DNA of 64,000 nt from Candidatus Enterococcus myersii (GCF_017316025.1 NZ_JAFLVT010000008.1:496001-560000), one strand, 5' to 3'; shown: positions 37,235 to 46,816, numbered from the stretch's first letter. Notes: generated by a model from the sequence alone, not told the origin. A program made the numbers and translations.

Positions 37235-37273
37235 ATGACAACTTCGACATTCATGATGAATTTATTATTATAG
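37235..37273 (+). CDS. leuL: Leucine operon leader peptide (MTTSTFMMNLLL)
   Basis: A 12-codon frame with AGGTG upstream, ending in three consecutive leucine codons (TTA TTA TTA, 37262-37270) directly before TAG. It could also start at ATG 37229 (14 codons). It lies between a strong promoter and a terminator preceding leuA, the layout of a leucine attenuator. Slow translation of the TTA run when charged tRNA-Leu(UAA) is scarce would change folding downstream. Confidence 0.75.
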   Translation: MTTSTFMMNLLL

Positions 37274-37275
37274 CC

Positions 37276-37350
37276 TAGGACTCTTTTGGTAATTTAAGAG
37301 TCCTATTCGCATTGCATTAACGGTTAAAACCTTAATGGAATGCTTTTTTT
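37276..37350 (+). promoter_or_regulatory. Leucine attenuator: pause hairpin and terminator
   Basis: Hairpin 1 is TAGGACTCTT/AAGAGTCCTA (37276-37305), starting 3 bases after the leader stop. The terminator follows, with arms GCATTGCATTAACGGTT and AACCTTAATGGAATGC (37309-37343), then seven T. GGT-AA-TTTAA (37288-37297) in the loop of hairpin 1 can pair with TTAAAACC (37324-37331) in the terminator loop region, giving a possible antiterminator. No T-box sequence is present. The alternative pairing is a hand inference. Confidence 0.7.
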
Positions 37351-37414
37351 ATAAATTTTTTTGGAGATAAAAGCTGTTGCACATTGCAAATTACTGCATC
37401 AAGGAGGGAATTAC

Positions 37415-38941
37415 ATGCGCGAGATTCAATTTTTTGACACAACGCTACGGGATGGCGAACAAACTCCCGGTGTTAATTTTAATACGAAAGAAAAGGTGCA
37501 GATTGCCTTACAGTTAGAAAAATGGGGTATTGATACAATTGAAGCGGGCTTTCCGATTGCTTCAGAGGGAGATTTTGAGGCTGTAACAGCAATTGCCAAA
37601 GCGGCAACCACTATGACGGTAGCTGGCTTAGCGCGGTGCCAGAAAAAAGATATTGATCGTGCTTATGAAGCGTTGCAACATGCTAAGTTTCCTCAAATTC
37701 ATGTCTTTTTGGCAACGAGTGATGTGCATATGCAGTACAAATTAAAAATGACAGAAGATCAAGTCTTAGCAGCGATTTGGGAACATGTGAGTTATGCAAA
37801 AGAAAAATTCGCCAAGGTTCAATTTTCACCTGAAGATGCTACACGTACCAACAAAGAATTTTTATTAAAAGCTGTTCAAACGGCAATTGATGCGGGTGCC
37901 ACAATTATCAATATTCCCGACACAGTCGGTTATTCCAATCCGAATGAATATGGTGCTTTGTTCAAATATTTATTGGCAAATATCAAAAGTGAAGAAGAAA
38001 TTATTTTTTCTTCCCATTGTCACGATGATTTAGGTATGGCCACAGCCAACGCATTGGCTGCAATTGAAAATGGTGCCAATCGAATCGAGGGTACAATAAA
38101 TGGTATTGGTGAACGCGCGGGAAATACGGCTTTAGAGGAAGTGGCCGTTGCACTGCATATTCGCCGTGATTTCTATCAATGTGAAAATAAAATTCAACTT
38201 AAAGAAACAAAACGAACCAGTGATTTAATCGCCCGTCTTTCAGGAATTTCTATTCCGCGTAATAAGGCGATTATTGGCGGCAATGCCTATGCCCACGAGT
38301 CAGGAATTCATCAAGATGGTGTTTTAAAAAATCCAGAAACATATGAAATTATTACGCCACAATTAGTGGGTGTGAATACGAATTCTTTGCCACTGGGAAA
38401 ACTTTCTGGCCGTCACGCTTTTGTAACCAAAATGGAGGAATTGGGCTACAGCTTAGCAGAAGCAGAAGTCAAACCACTTTTTAAACGTTTCAAAAATTTG
38501 GCAGATAAGAAAAAGCAAATTACTGACGCGGATCTCCTGGCTTTGGTGGCCGATCAAGTACGCCAAGAAGAAACAAGTCTTCACTTAGCTGGTGTGCAGT
38601 TACAGTATGTTTCTAATGGTCATCAAGGCGCGATTGTTTCGGTTCGTGACAAAAAAGGAGAAATCAAAATGGCTTCTGCGATTGGTTCTGGCAGTATTCA
38701 AGCAATCTACAATTCAATCGATCAGATCTTTGAACAACAGCCAGTTTTGATCAGCTATGAAATCACCGCTTTAACTGCTGGCGAAGATGCGCAAGCACAA
38801 GTGCAGGTGATTTTAGAATGTCCCCAGACAAAAAAACGGATTAACGGAATTGGCATTGATTTTGATGTCTTAGAAGCTTCGGCAAAAGCCTATGTTCAAG
38901 CCAGTGGTAACCTAAAAAATCTTTTCTCAGAAGATAAATAA
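37415..38941 (+). CDS. leuA: 2-isopropylmalate synthase
   Basis: A 508-residue LeuA, first enzyme of leucine synthesis. It joins acetyl-CoA to 2-oxoisovalerate. The catalytic TIM barrel opens with [17 protein letters not shown] and includes the metal-binding [16 protein letters not shown] (HxH-like) and [15 protein letters not shown]. The C-terminal ~130 residues form the LeuA dimer regulatory domain for leucine feedback. ATG 37415 follows AAGGAGGG by 5 bases; the open frame upstream to 37361 is leader sequence. It is the first gene of leuABCD, with about 20 bases to leuB. Confidence 0.95.
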   Translation: MREIQFFDTTLRDGEQTPGVNFNTKEKVQIALQLEKWGIDTIEAGFPIASEGDFEAVTAIAKAATTMTVAGLARCQKKDIDRAYEALQHAKFPQIHVFLATSDVHMQYKLKMTEDQVLAAIWEHVSYAKEKFAKVQFSPEDATRTNKEFLLKAVQTAIDAGATIINIPDTVGYSNPNEYGALFKYLLANIKSEEEIIFSSHCHDDLGMATANALAAIENGANRIEGTINGIGERAGNTALEEVAVALHIRRDFYQCENKIQLKETKRTSDLIARLSGISIPRNKAIIGGNAYAHESGIHQDGVLKNPETYEIITPQLVGVNTNSLPLGKLSGRHAFVTKMEELGYSLAEAEVKPLFKRFKNLADKKKQITDADLLALVADQVRQEETSLHLAGVQLQYVSNGHQGAIVSVRDKKGEIKMASAIGSGSIQAIYNSIDQIFEQQPVLISYEITALTAGEDAQAQVQVILECPQTKKRINGIGIDFDVLEASAKAYVQASGNLKNLFSEDK

Positions 38942-38961
38942 TAAAGTTAAGGGGAATCGTG

Positions 38962-40014
38962 ATGAAAAAAATTACAGTTTTAGCCGGGGATGGAATTGGA
39001 CCGGAAATTATGAATAGTGCCATTGCTGTGTTGCAGGCAGCTGCACCCAAGTATGGTCAAAAATTTCAATTTGATGAACAACCTTTTGGCGGTGCTGGAA
39101 TTGAAGTCAGTGGTAAAGGATTGCCGCAAAAAACATTAGTTGCCTGTCAAAATGCGGATGCAATTTTATTAGGGGCTATTGGTGGTATTGCAGGTTCACC
39201 TTGGGAAAAAGCTGAGCAAACGCCTGAACAAGGACTGTTAGCCCTACGAAAAGCGTTAAATCTCTTTGCCAATATTCGGCCAATCAGTGTGCCAGATGCA
39301 CTGCTACCCTTATCTCCCATTAAAGAAGCAATCGTAAAAGGGACAGATTTTATCGTGGTGAGGGAATTAACCAGTGGCATTTATTTTGGTGAACCAAGAG
39401 AGTTACAAGAACAAGCAGCTTTTGATACCTGCCGTTACACGCAAAAAGAAATTGCGCGAATTGCCCATAAAGCTTTTCAAATTGCACAAACTCGTAATAA
39501 AAAAGTAACGTCGGTGGATAAAGCCAATGTATTGGCTACAAGTAAATTATGGCGCAAAGTTGTGACGCAAGTAGCCAAACAATACCCTGATTGTACATTG
39601 GAACATCAGCTGGTTGATTCCTGTGCGATGCGTATCGTGCAACAGCCCACAGAATTTGATGTGATTGTCACAGAAAATTTATTTGGTGATATTTTAAGCG
39701 ATGAAGCCTCTGTTTTACCGGGAACATTAGGTGTTTTGCCAAGTGCTAGTCATAGTGAAAACGGTGTGTCATTATATGAACCCATTCACGGTTCAGCCCC
39801 AGATATTGCCGGAAAAAATATTGCCAATCCTGCTTCAATGATTTTATCAGCGGCTTTAATGTTACGACAAAGTTTTAATGAAGAAAAAATGGCGCAAGCA
39901 ATTGAAACAGCTGTTTTTGCGGTTATGGATGAAGGTGTCATTACGGCTGATTTAGGCGGTAGTGCAAAGACGACGGAATTTACAACAGCTGTCATAAATA
40001 AAATTCAAGCATAA
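38962..40014 (+). CDS. leuB: 3-isopropylmalate dehydrogenase
   Basis: A 350-residue LeuB that oxidises and decarboxylates 3-isopropylmalate with NAD+. It has the N-terminal LAGDGIGPEIM, LLGAIGGIAGSPWEKAE, the substrate loop LTSGIYFGEPRE, the Lys in SVDKANVLATSKLW, and Mg2+-binding Asp residues in NLFGDILSDEASVLPGTLG. HGSAPDIAGKNIANP binds NAD. ATG 38962 is preferred over the GTG just before it. AAGGGGA is upstream. Confidence 0.95.
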   Translation: MKKITVLAGDGIGPEIMNSAIAVLQAAAPKYGQKFQFDEQPFGGAGIEVSGKGLPQKTLVACQNADAILLGAIGGIAGSPWEKAEQTPEQGLLALRKALNLFANIRPISVPDALLPLSPIKEAIVKGTDFIVVRELTSGIYFGEPRELQEQAAFDTCRYTQKEIARIAHKAFQIAQTRNKKVTSVDKANVLATSKLWRKVVTQVAKQYPDCTLEHQLVDSCAMRIVQQPTEFDVIVTENLFGDILSDEASVLPGTLGVLPSASHSENGVSLYEPIHGSAPDIAGKNIANPASMILSAALMLRQSFNEEKMAQAIETAVFAVMDEGVITADLGGSAKTTEFTTAVINKIQA

Positions 40015-40069
40015 ACAGTTTGTGGATTAAAGGAAGAAAAACGCATGTGCATAAGAGGGGAGTAAAAAG

Positions 40070-41455
40070 ATGGGAAAAACACTTTTTGATAAGATTTGGG
40101 AACGTCACGTCATTAAAGGAGAAGCAGGAGGCGCCCAATTATTATATGTAGATCTGCAGCTAATCCATGAAGTTACTTCACCGCAAGCTTTTGAAGGCTT
40201 GCGACAAGCTAAGCGTAAAGTTCGCTGTCCCAAGCGAGTTTTTGCCACGATGGATCATAATGTCCCAACGGTGGATATTCATAATATCACGGACTTGATT
40301 GCAAAAAAGCAAATCGATACTTTACGCCAAAATTGTCAGGAATTTGGGATTGAGCTTTGTGATAATGGTTCAGAAAATCAAGGAATTGTTCACATGGTAG
40401 GACCAGAGATGGGGTTGACACAACCAGGTAAAGTCATTGTTTGTGGGGATTCCCACACGGCTACTCATGGTGCTTTTGGCGCAATTGCCTTTGGGATTGG
40501 CACAAGTGAGGTGGAACATGTTTTTGCAACGCAAACAATTTGGCAGAAAAAACCAAAACGCATGGGTATTAAAGTAACAGGGGAATTACAACCAGGAGTT
40601 TATGCTAAAGATATTATTTTAGCTTTGATTGCTAAATACGGTACGGATTTTGGTGTTGGCTATGCGGCGGAGTTTTTCGGAGATACAATTACGAATTTAT
40701 CAATGGAAGAGCGGATGACTATTTGTAATATGGCAATTGAAGGTGGTGCTAAAATGGGGATGATGGCCCCGGATCAAAAGACATTTGATTATGTTGCAAA
40801 ACGTAAATATGCACCTAGAAATATGGACGCAGCTATAGCCGATTGGCAGACGCTTTATACAGATGAAGATGCCCAATTTGATACGTTATTAGAATTGGAT
40901 GCCAAAAATTTAGCACCTTATATTACCTGGGGGACCAATCCGGAGATGGGGGTTTCTTTTGAAGAGAACTTTCCTGCAATCAAAGATCATAATGATGCAT
41001 TAGCTTATGAATATATGGATTTAAAGCCTGGTCAAACACCCAATGATATTCCAATTGAATATGTTTTTATTGGTTCTTGTACTAACGGGCGACTTTCAGA
41101 TTTACAAGAAGCCGCTAAAATTATTGCAGGCAAAAAAATTAAAGTCGGTGTCACAGGCATTGTTGTACCAGGTTCACGACCAGTAAAAAAGGCCGCTGAA
41201 AAGTTAGGGCTAGATGAAGTTTTCAAAGCTGCAGGATTTGAATGGCGAGAACCCGGCTGTTCCATGTGTTTGGGGATGAATCCAGATAAAGTTCCTGAGT
41301 TTGTCCACTGTGCCTCTACTTCTAATCGCAACTTTGTGGGCCGTCAAGGAAAAAATTCCCGCACGCATCTGTGTAGTCCGGCTATGGCGGCTGCCGCTGC
41401 GCTAAATGGAACTTTTGTCGATGTACGAAAAATCGTGAAGGGAGCTGCATGTTAA
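40070..41455 (+). CDS. leuC: 3-isopropylmalate dehydratase large subunit
   Basis: A 461-residue LeuC of the aconitase family. With LeuD it isomerises 2- to 3-isopropylmalate. [4Fe-4S] ligand cysteines lie in [12 protein letters not shown] and [31 protein letters not shown] is the aconitase signature, and the N-terminus is [19 protein letters not shown] precedes ATG 40070. It overlaps leuD by one base (TAATG), typical of a coupled subunit pair. Confidence 0.95.
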   Translation: MGKTLFDKIWERHVIKGEAGGAQLLYVDLQLIHEVTSPQAFEGLRQAKRKVRCPKRVFATMDHNVPTVDIHNITDLIAKKQIDTLRQNCQEFGIELCDNGSENQGIVHMVGPEMGLTQPGKVIVCGDSHTATHGAFGAIAFGIGTSEVEHVFATQTIWQKKPKRMGIKVTGELQPGVYAKDIILALIAKYGTDFGVGYAAEFFGDTITNLSMEERMTICNMAIEGGAKMGMMAPDQKTFDYVAKRKYAPRNMDAAIADWQTLYTDEDAQFDTLLELDAKNLAPYITWGTNPEMGVSFEENFPAIKDHNDALAYEYMDLKPGQTPNDIPIEYVFIGSCTNGRLSDLQEAAKIIAGKKIKVGVTGIVVPGSRPVKKAAEKLGLDEVFKAAGFEWREPGCSMCLGMNPDKVPEFVHCASTSNRNFVGRQGKNSRTHLCSPAMAAAAALNGTFVDVRKIVKGAAC

Positions 41456-42045
41456 TGGAGGCATTTAAAGTCTATACGGGAATGACTGTTCCTTTTATGA
41501 ATGATAACGTGGATACCGACCAAATTATTCCAAAAACGTATTTGAAACGTGTAGATAAAAAAGGTTTTGGTGAATTTCTTTTTGATGATTGGCGCTATTT
41601 GTCAGATCGTAGGTCCAATCCTGAATTTGTGTTAAACTTTCCAGAGTATCAAAAGGCTACGATTTTAGTTTCAGGCGATAATTTTGGTTCTGGTTCTTCG
41701 CGAGAACACGCGGCCTGGGCTTTAATGGATTATGGCTTTAAAGCAGTTATTGCTGGCAGTTTTAGTGACATTTTTTATATGAATGCGACTAAAAATGGCC
41801 TGTTGCCGATTGCTTTAGACAAAGTAGCACGAGAAAAATTAGCAGCTGTATCACCGACCGCTAAAATTACGATCGATTTACCAAACCAAGTTGTCAAAAC
41901 AAAAGAGGACACATTTTCATTTGCTATTGATGAAACGTGGAAAAATAAATTGGTGAATGGCTTAGATGAAATTGGGATTACCTTGCAAGCAGAAGAATTG
42001 ATTAGCCAATATGAAAATAAAGGTGTACCCATCTATTGGCGTTAA
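41455..42045 (+). CDS. leuD: 3-isopropylmalate dehydratase small subunit
   Basis: A 196-residue LeuD, the swivel domain partner of Leu[20 protein letters not shown] and [17 protein letters not shown] are the family motifs. The start at 41455 shares a base with the leuC stop; ATG 41449 is an alternative closer to GGGAG. It is the last leu gene and is followed by a very large hairpin. No ilv genes are present in the window, so 2-oxoisovalerate must be made by genes elsewhere. Confidence 0.94.
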   Translation: MEAFKVYTGMTVPFMNDNVDTDQIIPKTYLKRVDKKGFGEFLFDDWRYLSDRRSNPEFVLNFPEYQKATILVSGDNFGSGSSREHAAWALMDYGFKAVIAGSFSDIFYMNATKNGLLPIALDKVAREKLAAVSPTAKITIDLPNQVVKTKEDTFSFAIDETWKNKLVNGLDEIGITLQAEELISQYENKGVPIYWR

Positions 42046-42049
42046 CAAA

Positions 42050-42157
42050 AAAGCTTTCTGTCAATCTCTGGGATGAAATCACTAAAAAATTAAAGTAAGA
42101 GCTTAATTTTTTAGTGATTTCATCTACAGGTACATTTACAGACGGCTTTTTTTGTCT
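42050..42157 (+). terminator. Terminator of leuABCD containing a 22-bp perfect inverted repeat
   Basis: Outer arms AAAAAAGCTTTCTGT and ACAGACGGCTTTTTTT enclose a perfect 22-bp stem (42072-42093 with 42103-42124) and a 9-nt loop. Confidence 0.8.
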
Positions 42158-42159
42158 CA

Positions 42160-42383
42160 CTTTATGAATCACTACGGCCATAAGCAAAAATTTTCAAAAA
42201 TAAAAAGCCATTCTAGCAAATTTTGTTATATAGCTTGGGACAAAAAGGTTCCTTCAGCTTTTCAAGCTGGCTTGTTTTTTTATCCAACTTTCTGCGATAT
42301 TAAGCCAAACTTTCAAGAAAATTGAAAAGCAATTATTGAAATTCTGTCTTATTGTTTAAAAGCAAAACGAGTTTTAAAAAGCC
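42160..42383. repeat. Intergenic repeat: type B copy followed by type A copy
   Basis: 42170-42275 resembles the type B unit at 27.04 kb (GGCCATAAGCAAAAATTTTC ... CAAATTTTG ... GGTTCCTTCAGCTTTTC). 42290-42383 is type A (GATATTAAGCCAAACTTTCAAG ... TTCTGTCTTATTG ... CAAAACGAGTTTTAAAAAG). Its end includes the stop codon of ohrR (42374-42376). Confidence 0.7.
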
Positions 42384-42802
42384 AAGTTTAGTTGATTTAA
42401 AAAGTGCATGAGTTGATGGTAGTCAATTTCGGGATTGCGGCTTTTAATATTTTGATAAACTTTTTTTGAAATATTAGGTAATTGGGATTTAATTTCTCGC
42501 CCTTTTTGGGTTAAATCAATTTTTAGAATTCGCTCATCTTCAGGAGAACGGCTACGATTTAGTAGTCCTTGATTCTCCATTTTTTTTAAAAGTGGGCTTA
42601 AAGTGCCCGAATCTAGGAATAATTTTTCACCTAAACATTTTACGCTCATATCCTCTTCAATCGCCAATAAAGCGATAAAACTTGTATAAGTCAAATCCAA
42701 TTCTGCTAGAAAAGGTTTATATAACCGAATTATTTCTTTTGAGGCAACATACAGTTGAAAACATAATTCTTTTGTTAAAAAATCTTCCGCCAATTTTTTC
42801 AC
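42374..42802 (-). CDS. ohrR: MarR-family organic-peroxide sensor OhrR
   Basis: A 142-residue MarR regulator of the OhrR group. The peroxide-sensing Cys14 lies in TKELCFQLYVASKEI, followed by the winged-helix core with SVKCLGEKLFLDSGTLSPLL and the wing SRSPEDERILKIDLT. OhrR represses ohr until its Cys is oxidised by organic hydroperoxides. It diverges from ohr across a classic OhrR operator. The start is uncertain: GTG 42802 has a ribosome site only 1 base away, while TTG 42793 has AAAGGA at 10 bases. The 3' end overlaps the intergenic repeat. Confidence 0.88.
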   Translation of the reverse strand: MKKLAEDFLTKELCFQLYVASKEIIRLYKPFLAELDLTYTSFIALLAIEEDMSVKCLGEKLFLDSGTLSPLLKKMENQGLLNRSRSPEDERILKIDLTQKGREIKSQLPNISKKVYQNIKSRNPEIDYHQLMHFLNQLNLAF

Positions 42803-42851
42803 GTCCTTTTAATTTCTTTTAGTCTAAGCAGAATCTAAATTTTTGTCAAAC

Positions 42852-42880
42852 ACAATTAAATTGTATACAATTTAATTTGT
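42852..42880. promoter_or_regulatory. OhrR operator between ohrR and ohr
   Basis: ACAATTAAATTGTATACAAT plus TTAATTTGT: a palindrome centred on GTATAC, very like the B. subtilis ohrA operator. It serves both divergent genes. Confidence 0.82.
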
Positions 42881-42902
42881 AAATACGAAAGAAGGAATTG
42901 AC

Positions 42903-43316
42903 ATGAAAAAAGTTTATGCAACTAAGATGATTAATACCGGTGGTCGTACAGGAGAAGTTCACTCACCTGATCACGCTTTTACCATGAATATTTTGCCTCC
43001 TGGCAGCAAAGAAAAAGGCGCAACAAATCCCGAACAACTTTTTGCAGCAGGTTACAGTGCTTGTTTTAACAGTGCACTATCTTATATTAAAGAACAAGCG
43101 GGCTTTACCGGTGAATCTACGATTGAAGTAACCGTTTCTTTATATAATTTGAGTCAATCGGAATTACCTGACGTGCAATTAGGTGTTGAAATTGCCGGAC
43201 ATATCGACGGTGCGACGAATGAAGAAACAATGGAATTATTGCAAGAAGCGCATAAAGTTTGCCCGTATTCTCGTGCTACCAAAGGAAATATCGCAGTAAC
43301 TATTAATGCTTATTAA
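42903..43316 (+). CDS. ohr: Organic hydroperoxide reductase Ohr
   Basis: A 137-residue OsmC/Ohr-fold thiol peroxidase that detoxifies organic and fatty-acid hydroperoxides. The peroxidatic Cys54 is in GYSACFNSAL and the resolving Cys120 in HKVCPYSRAT. TNPEQLFAAGYSACF is the Ohr signature. AAGGAATTGAC lies before the ATG. It is followed after about 16 bases by a quinone oxidoreductase-type gene, probably co-transcribed and induced by the same stress. Confidence 0.93.
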   Translation: MKKVYATKMINTGGRTGEVHSPDHAFTMNILPPGSKEKGATNPEQLFAAGYSACFNSALSYIKEQAGFTGESTIEVTVSLYNLSQSELPDVQLGVEIAGHIDGATNEETMELLQEAHKVCPYSRATKGNIAVTINAY

Positions 43317-43332
43317 GTAAGGGGGTAAAAGA

Positions 43333-44274
43333 ATGGAAACTCGTGCAATTGTCATTAATCAGTATGGTGGTAGTGAAGGTTTACAAGAAGAAAATGTGAA
43401 GCTGCCCGCTTTAAAAGAAGATCAAGTTTTAGTTCAAGTTCAAGCGACCTCAATTAATCCAATTGATTGGAAATTGCGGGAAGGTTATTTGCAACAGATG
43501 TTTGATTGGGAATTTCCTATTATTCTTGGCTGGGATGTAGCTGGAATAATTAGCGCAGTTGGTGAAAATGTCACAGACTGGCAAATCGGTGATCGTGTTT
43601 TTGCTCGACCGGCGACTACGCGTTTTGGAACTTATGCCGATTATGCGATCGTGGATACAAATCTTTTGGCTAAAATACCCGCTAATATTTCCTTTGAAGC
43701 TGCTGCTGCCACACCTCTGGCGGCTTTGACAGCTTATCAAGGATTATTCAATCATGGTCATTTGCAAAAAGGTGAAAAAGTTTTGATTCATGCTGGTGCC
43801 GGTGGTGTCGGAACTTATGCAATTCAATTAGCAAAAGCACAAGGAGCTGAGGTATTTACAACTGCTAGCAAAAAAAATCATGAACTGCTTTATCGCCTTG
43901 GTGCAGACAAAGTAATTGATTATCATGAAGAAAATTTTGCGGAAGCTTTTTCTGATTTAGATTTGGTATTAGATACAATGGGAGGAAAAATTCAAGAAGA
44001 CAGTGTAAAAGTGCTCAAAAATGGTGGTCGCTTAGTCACAGTCTTAGGTATCAGTAATCCGGATTTAATGACAGCTAAAAATATTTTTGCACAGGCTATT
44101 TGGTTAGAACCAAATGGTAAAGAGTTAGCGCAATTAGCCAATTGGATGCAGGCAGGTCAGTTAGAAAGTGTTATTGGTGCGCAATTTCCGCTAACGGCTG
44201 CAGGGGTGAAATCAGCCCATGAATTAAGTGCTACCCATCATGCGGTGGGCAAAATTGTTTTAACCAATAATTAA
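43333..44274 (+). CDS. Zinc-free NADP-dependent quinone oxidoreductase (MDR family)
   Basis: A 313-residue medium-chain dehydrogenase of the quinone oxidoreductase type. It has the N-terminal GroES-like fold (YGGSEGLQEENVKLP, SINPIDWKLREG) and a Rossmann fold with HAGAGGVGTYAIQLAKAQGA. The catalytic and structural zinc cysteines of alcohol dehydrogenases are missing, which fits an NADPH-dependent quinone or enal reductase. AAGGGGG precedes the ATG. It lies immediately behind ohr, so it may clear reactive lipid products formed with peroxides. The substrate is inferred. Confidence 0.85.
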   Translation: METRAIVINQYGGSEGLQEENVKLPALKEDQVLVQVQATSINPIDWKLREGYLQQMFDWEFPIILGWDVAGIISAVGENVTDWQIGDRVFARPATTRFGTYADYAIVDTNLLAKIPANISFEAAAATPLAALTAYQGLFNHGHLQKGEKVLIHAGAGGVGTYAIQLAKAQGAEVFTTASKKNHELLYRLGADKVIDYHEENFAEAFSDLDLVLDTMGGKIQEDSVKVLKNGGRLVTVLGISNPDLMTAKNIFAQAIWLEPNGKELAQLANWMQAGQLESVIGAQFPLTAAGVKSAHELSATHHAVGKIVLTNN

Positions 44275-44301
44275 AAAAATATAGATAAATAAAAGTACAG
44301 C

Positions 44302-44371
44302 TTTAAACAACACAAAAAAGACAGCAGAAATTATAGGTATAAATTTCGCTGTCTTTTTTGTGTTGTTTAAA
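44302..44371. terminator. Bidirectional terminator with 24-bp perfect stem
   Basis: TTTAAACAACACAAAAAAGA and CAGC continue to a 24-bp arm fully complementary to the right side (ending GTGTTGTTTAAA). It separates the convergent oxidoreductase and PocR/AraC genes. Confidence 0.88.
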
Positions 44372-44395
44372 CTTTTTCTACGGGTAGCTTGAGGA

Positions 44396-45415
44396 TTAGG
44401 GGCGATTTTGTTGGCGCCATTTTAAAGGCGTTTGTCCCTTAATTTTTTTAAAAGAGCGGATAAAATAGCTAGGCTCCAGGTAGCCGAGTTCTTCACTAAC
44501 ATCGCTGATTGATAAATCAGTATCTTTTAACAACTCTTCGGCCCAATAGATTTTTAGCTTACTGTAAATCTGGCTAAAAGGCTCACCAAATTCTTCTTTC
44601 AAAAGACGGCTTAAATAACTAGGGCTCAAATTCACTAACTGTGCTAGTGTTGGCAGATCCACATGATTGCTTTTATTAGCGAAGACGGCATCGACAGCTG
44701 GTTGCAAAATTTTGTTTTTAGCTTGATAAATGCCACTGGTGGTATTTAAGCGTTTTTCTAAGACTGATTGGCGAATATCCTCTTGAATAAAGGTCAAATC
44801 AACCGGCTCTTCATCTTTTATGACAGCTAAATTTGTAGTGCGCTTTGTTAGACGAAGTGTTTGTTGATAGGCTTTGATTAAGTAATCTTTTTTGATGGCT
44901 TCGGTGACAATATATTCACTTAATTGTTCTAACATATTGGCTGCATGATTTAAATCGGCCATACTAAAACGCGGATAGGCGTTAATTAAATCCTGATGTT
45001 CAGCTTTAAAGGCGGCGACATCAGCGCGGGTATCCAAGTTTAAAATCTGTTCTAATTCTTCTTGTTGTTCGTCTAATAAAATTTCCCCTGCCATAATAGC
45101 GCCGACGTAATTATTGTCCACCAGAATAGGAATGGCTAAATCAACAATATTAAAATGACAGCGATAAATGAAAGGTTCACCGGTGCGCACAGCTTCTAAA
45201 CCGCCGCGGGCATCACATTTTTCACAAAATTGTGCTAATTGTGGGTGGTGACGGGCTAAGTTACAAAAGGGTTTCACTTGGCTATGCTTTGTAATGGGTT
45301 TGCCTTTGTAATCAACTAAAATAATTGCTAAGTGGGTAGCGACAGCAATACTTTCTTGTAGGCGCTCCCATTTTTCTAAGTCCAAAACTTTTTCAATTTC
45401 AAAATGGGTACTCAT
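44396..45415 (-). CDS. PocR-domain AraC-family regulator of the glycerol/dha operon
   Basis: A 339-residue regulator. Residues ~10-165 form a PocR sensory domain with the cysteine-containing FCNLARHHPQLAQFCEKC and ILVDNNYVGAIMAGEILLDE. Residues ~240-335 form an AraC double helix-turn-helix (LAQLVNLSPSYLSRLLKEEF; SISDVSEELGYLEPSYFIRS). PocR domains sense small hydrocarbon derivatives such as 1,2- or 1,3-propanediol or glycerol. It diverges from gldA-dhaM-dhaK-dhaL-adh and is the obvious activator candidate. The ligand is inferred from context. Confidence 0.85.
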   Translation of the reverse strand: MSTHFEIEKVLDLEKWERLQESIAVATHLAIILVDYKGKPITKHSQVKPFCNLARHHPQLAQFCEKCDARGGLEAVRTGEPFIYRCHFNIVDLAIPILVDNNYVGAIMAGEILLDEQQEELEQILNLDTRADVAAFKAEHQDLINAYPRFSMADLNHAANMLEQLSEYIVTEAIKKDYLIKAYQQTLRLTKRTTNLAVIKDEEPVDLTFIQEDIRQSVLEKRLNTTSGIYQAKNKILQPAVDAVFANKSNHVDLPTLAQLVNLSPSYLSRLLKEEFGEPFSQIYSKLKIYWAEELLKDTDLSISDVSEELGYLEPSYFIRSFKKIKGQTPLKWRQQNRP

Positions 45416-45503
45416 AATTGGGCCCTCCGTAGTTTTATTATAGAACTTTTTGGTTTAATGACAAATAATTGCTATTTCACAAAAAAGTTCTATCTAAATT
45501 TAT

Positions 45504-45552
45504 AAGAAAGCGCTATCAAAGTGTCGTGTTAATTGTAATGGAAGCGGTTATT
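45504..45552. promoter_or_regulatory. Two cre-like sites upstream of gldA
   Basis: AAGAAAGCGCTATCA (45504-45518) and ATGGAAGCGGTTATT (45538-45552) each match WTGNAANCGNWNNCW with one mismatch, suggesting CcpA repression of glycerol use. Confidence 0.55.
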
Positions 45553-45647
45553 ATTGTGGCGTAGAGAAAAAGAGATAGTTAATTTTTACTATCTTTAATT
45601 TTCGATTTATAAAAAATCGACCCACCACAAATGAGGAGGAATTTACT

Positions 45648-46787
45648 ATGAGAAAAGCATTAATCTTACCAACAAAGTATGTCCAAGGAGAAAATGAATT
45701 ACTAAATTTAGGTTATTTTGTTCAAACATTTGGCAAATCAGCTTTACTAATCGCAAATCCTGAAGATGTCAAACGCGTGAAACCGCAATTAGATGCGACT
45801 GCCAAAAAATTTAATATCACCTTTATTGAAGGTGGTTTTAATGGTGAAGTTACTCGCGCAGAAACCAAACGCTTGCAAGCTGTAGCAAAAGAAAATCATA
45901 CTGATGCCATCGTTGGTTTAGGTGGTGGTAAGGCTATTGATGCTTCAAAAGTAGTCGCAGAAGGCGAACATTTAATTATTGTACCAACAATCGCGGCAAC
46001 GGATGCACCAACTTCACATTCTGCTGTTTTATACCATGGGGATGGTTCTTTTGATGATTATGCATACTTTAAACAAAGTCCAAGTGTCGTTTTGGTAGAT
46101 ACAACTGTCATCGCCAAAGCGCCAACCCGCTTTTTAGTTGCTGGTATGGGAGATGCTTTGTCCACTTATTTTGAAGCAAGAGCCACGCATAACTCTTATT
46201 CACGGGTAAATGCGAGCTTACCAATGGGCTCAAGAGAAGGTTTAACACCTAATGCGTCTGGAACGTATGCGGCTTTAGCGATGGCTAAATTATGCTGGAC
46301 TCATTTGCAAGAAGATGGTTTAAAAGCCAAAATTGCAGCGGATAGTAATTTAGTAACAGAAGCTTTAAATAAAATCGTTGAAACCAACATCTTGCTTTCA
46401 GGACTTGGTTTTGAAAGCGGTGGTTTAGCAGCAGCACACGCCATTCATAATGGGATGACGGTTTTACCAGGTGCCCATGGCTACTTGCACGGTGAAAAAG
46501 TGGCTTTTGCAACAATTGTTCAATTGGTCTTAGAAGATGCGAACAAAGAAGAATTAGAAGCAGTCATGGATTTTAGTGCTTCTGTTGGTTTGCCATTAAC
46601 ATTGGCTGATTTGGGAGTTGAAACGATTTCCTTTGATGAAGCCATGGCAGTTGCTGAAATTGCTTGTATTCCAGAAGAGTCCATTCATTCAATGCCGTTT
46701 CCAATTGTGGTAGAAGAAGTGGCCAATGCGTTAATTGTCGCAGATAAAATTGGTCAAAATTATAAAGAGCGACACGACTTAGCGTAG
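45648..46787 (+). CDS. gldA: Glycerol dehydrogenase
   Basis: A 379-residue Zn2+-dependent glycerol dehydrogenase that oxidises glycerol to dihydroxyacetone with NAD+. GLGGGKAIDASKVVAE binds NAD. Zinc ligands are the Asp in VAGMGDALSTYFEA and the His residues in AAAHAIHNGMTVL and GAHGYLHGEKVAFA. AGGAGG precedes the ATG. It is the first gene of the operon feeding DHA to the PTS-linked DhaKLM kinase. Confidence 0.93.
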   Translation: MRKALILPTKYVQGENELLNLGYFVQTFGKSALLIANPEDVKRVKPQLDATAKKFNITFIEGGFNGEVTRAETKRLQAVAKENHTDAIVGLGGGKAIDASKVVAEGEHLIIVPTIAATDAPTSHSAVLYHGDGSFDDYAYFKQSPSVVLVDTTVIAKAPTRFLVAGMGDALSTYFEARATHNSYSRVNASLPMGSREGLTPNASGTYAALAMAKLCWTHLQEDGLKAKIAADSNLVTEALNKIVETNILLSGLGFESGGLAAAHAIHNGMTVLPGAHGYLHGEKVAFATIVQLVLEDANKEELEAVMDFSASVGLPLTLADLGVETISFDEAMAVAEIACIPEESIHSMPFPIVVEEVANALIVADKIGQNYKERHDLA

Positions 46788-46816
46788 ATTTTTATTGACG
46801 AAGGAGTAGGTTATCC

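Noticed and set aside
37207-37414. T-box as the control element for leuA
   Set aside because: No GGTGGTACCGCG-like core is present; a leader peptide with Leu codons and a terminator explain the region better.
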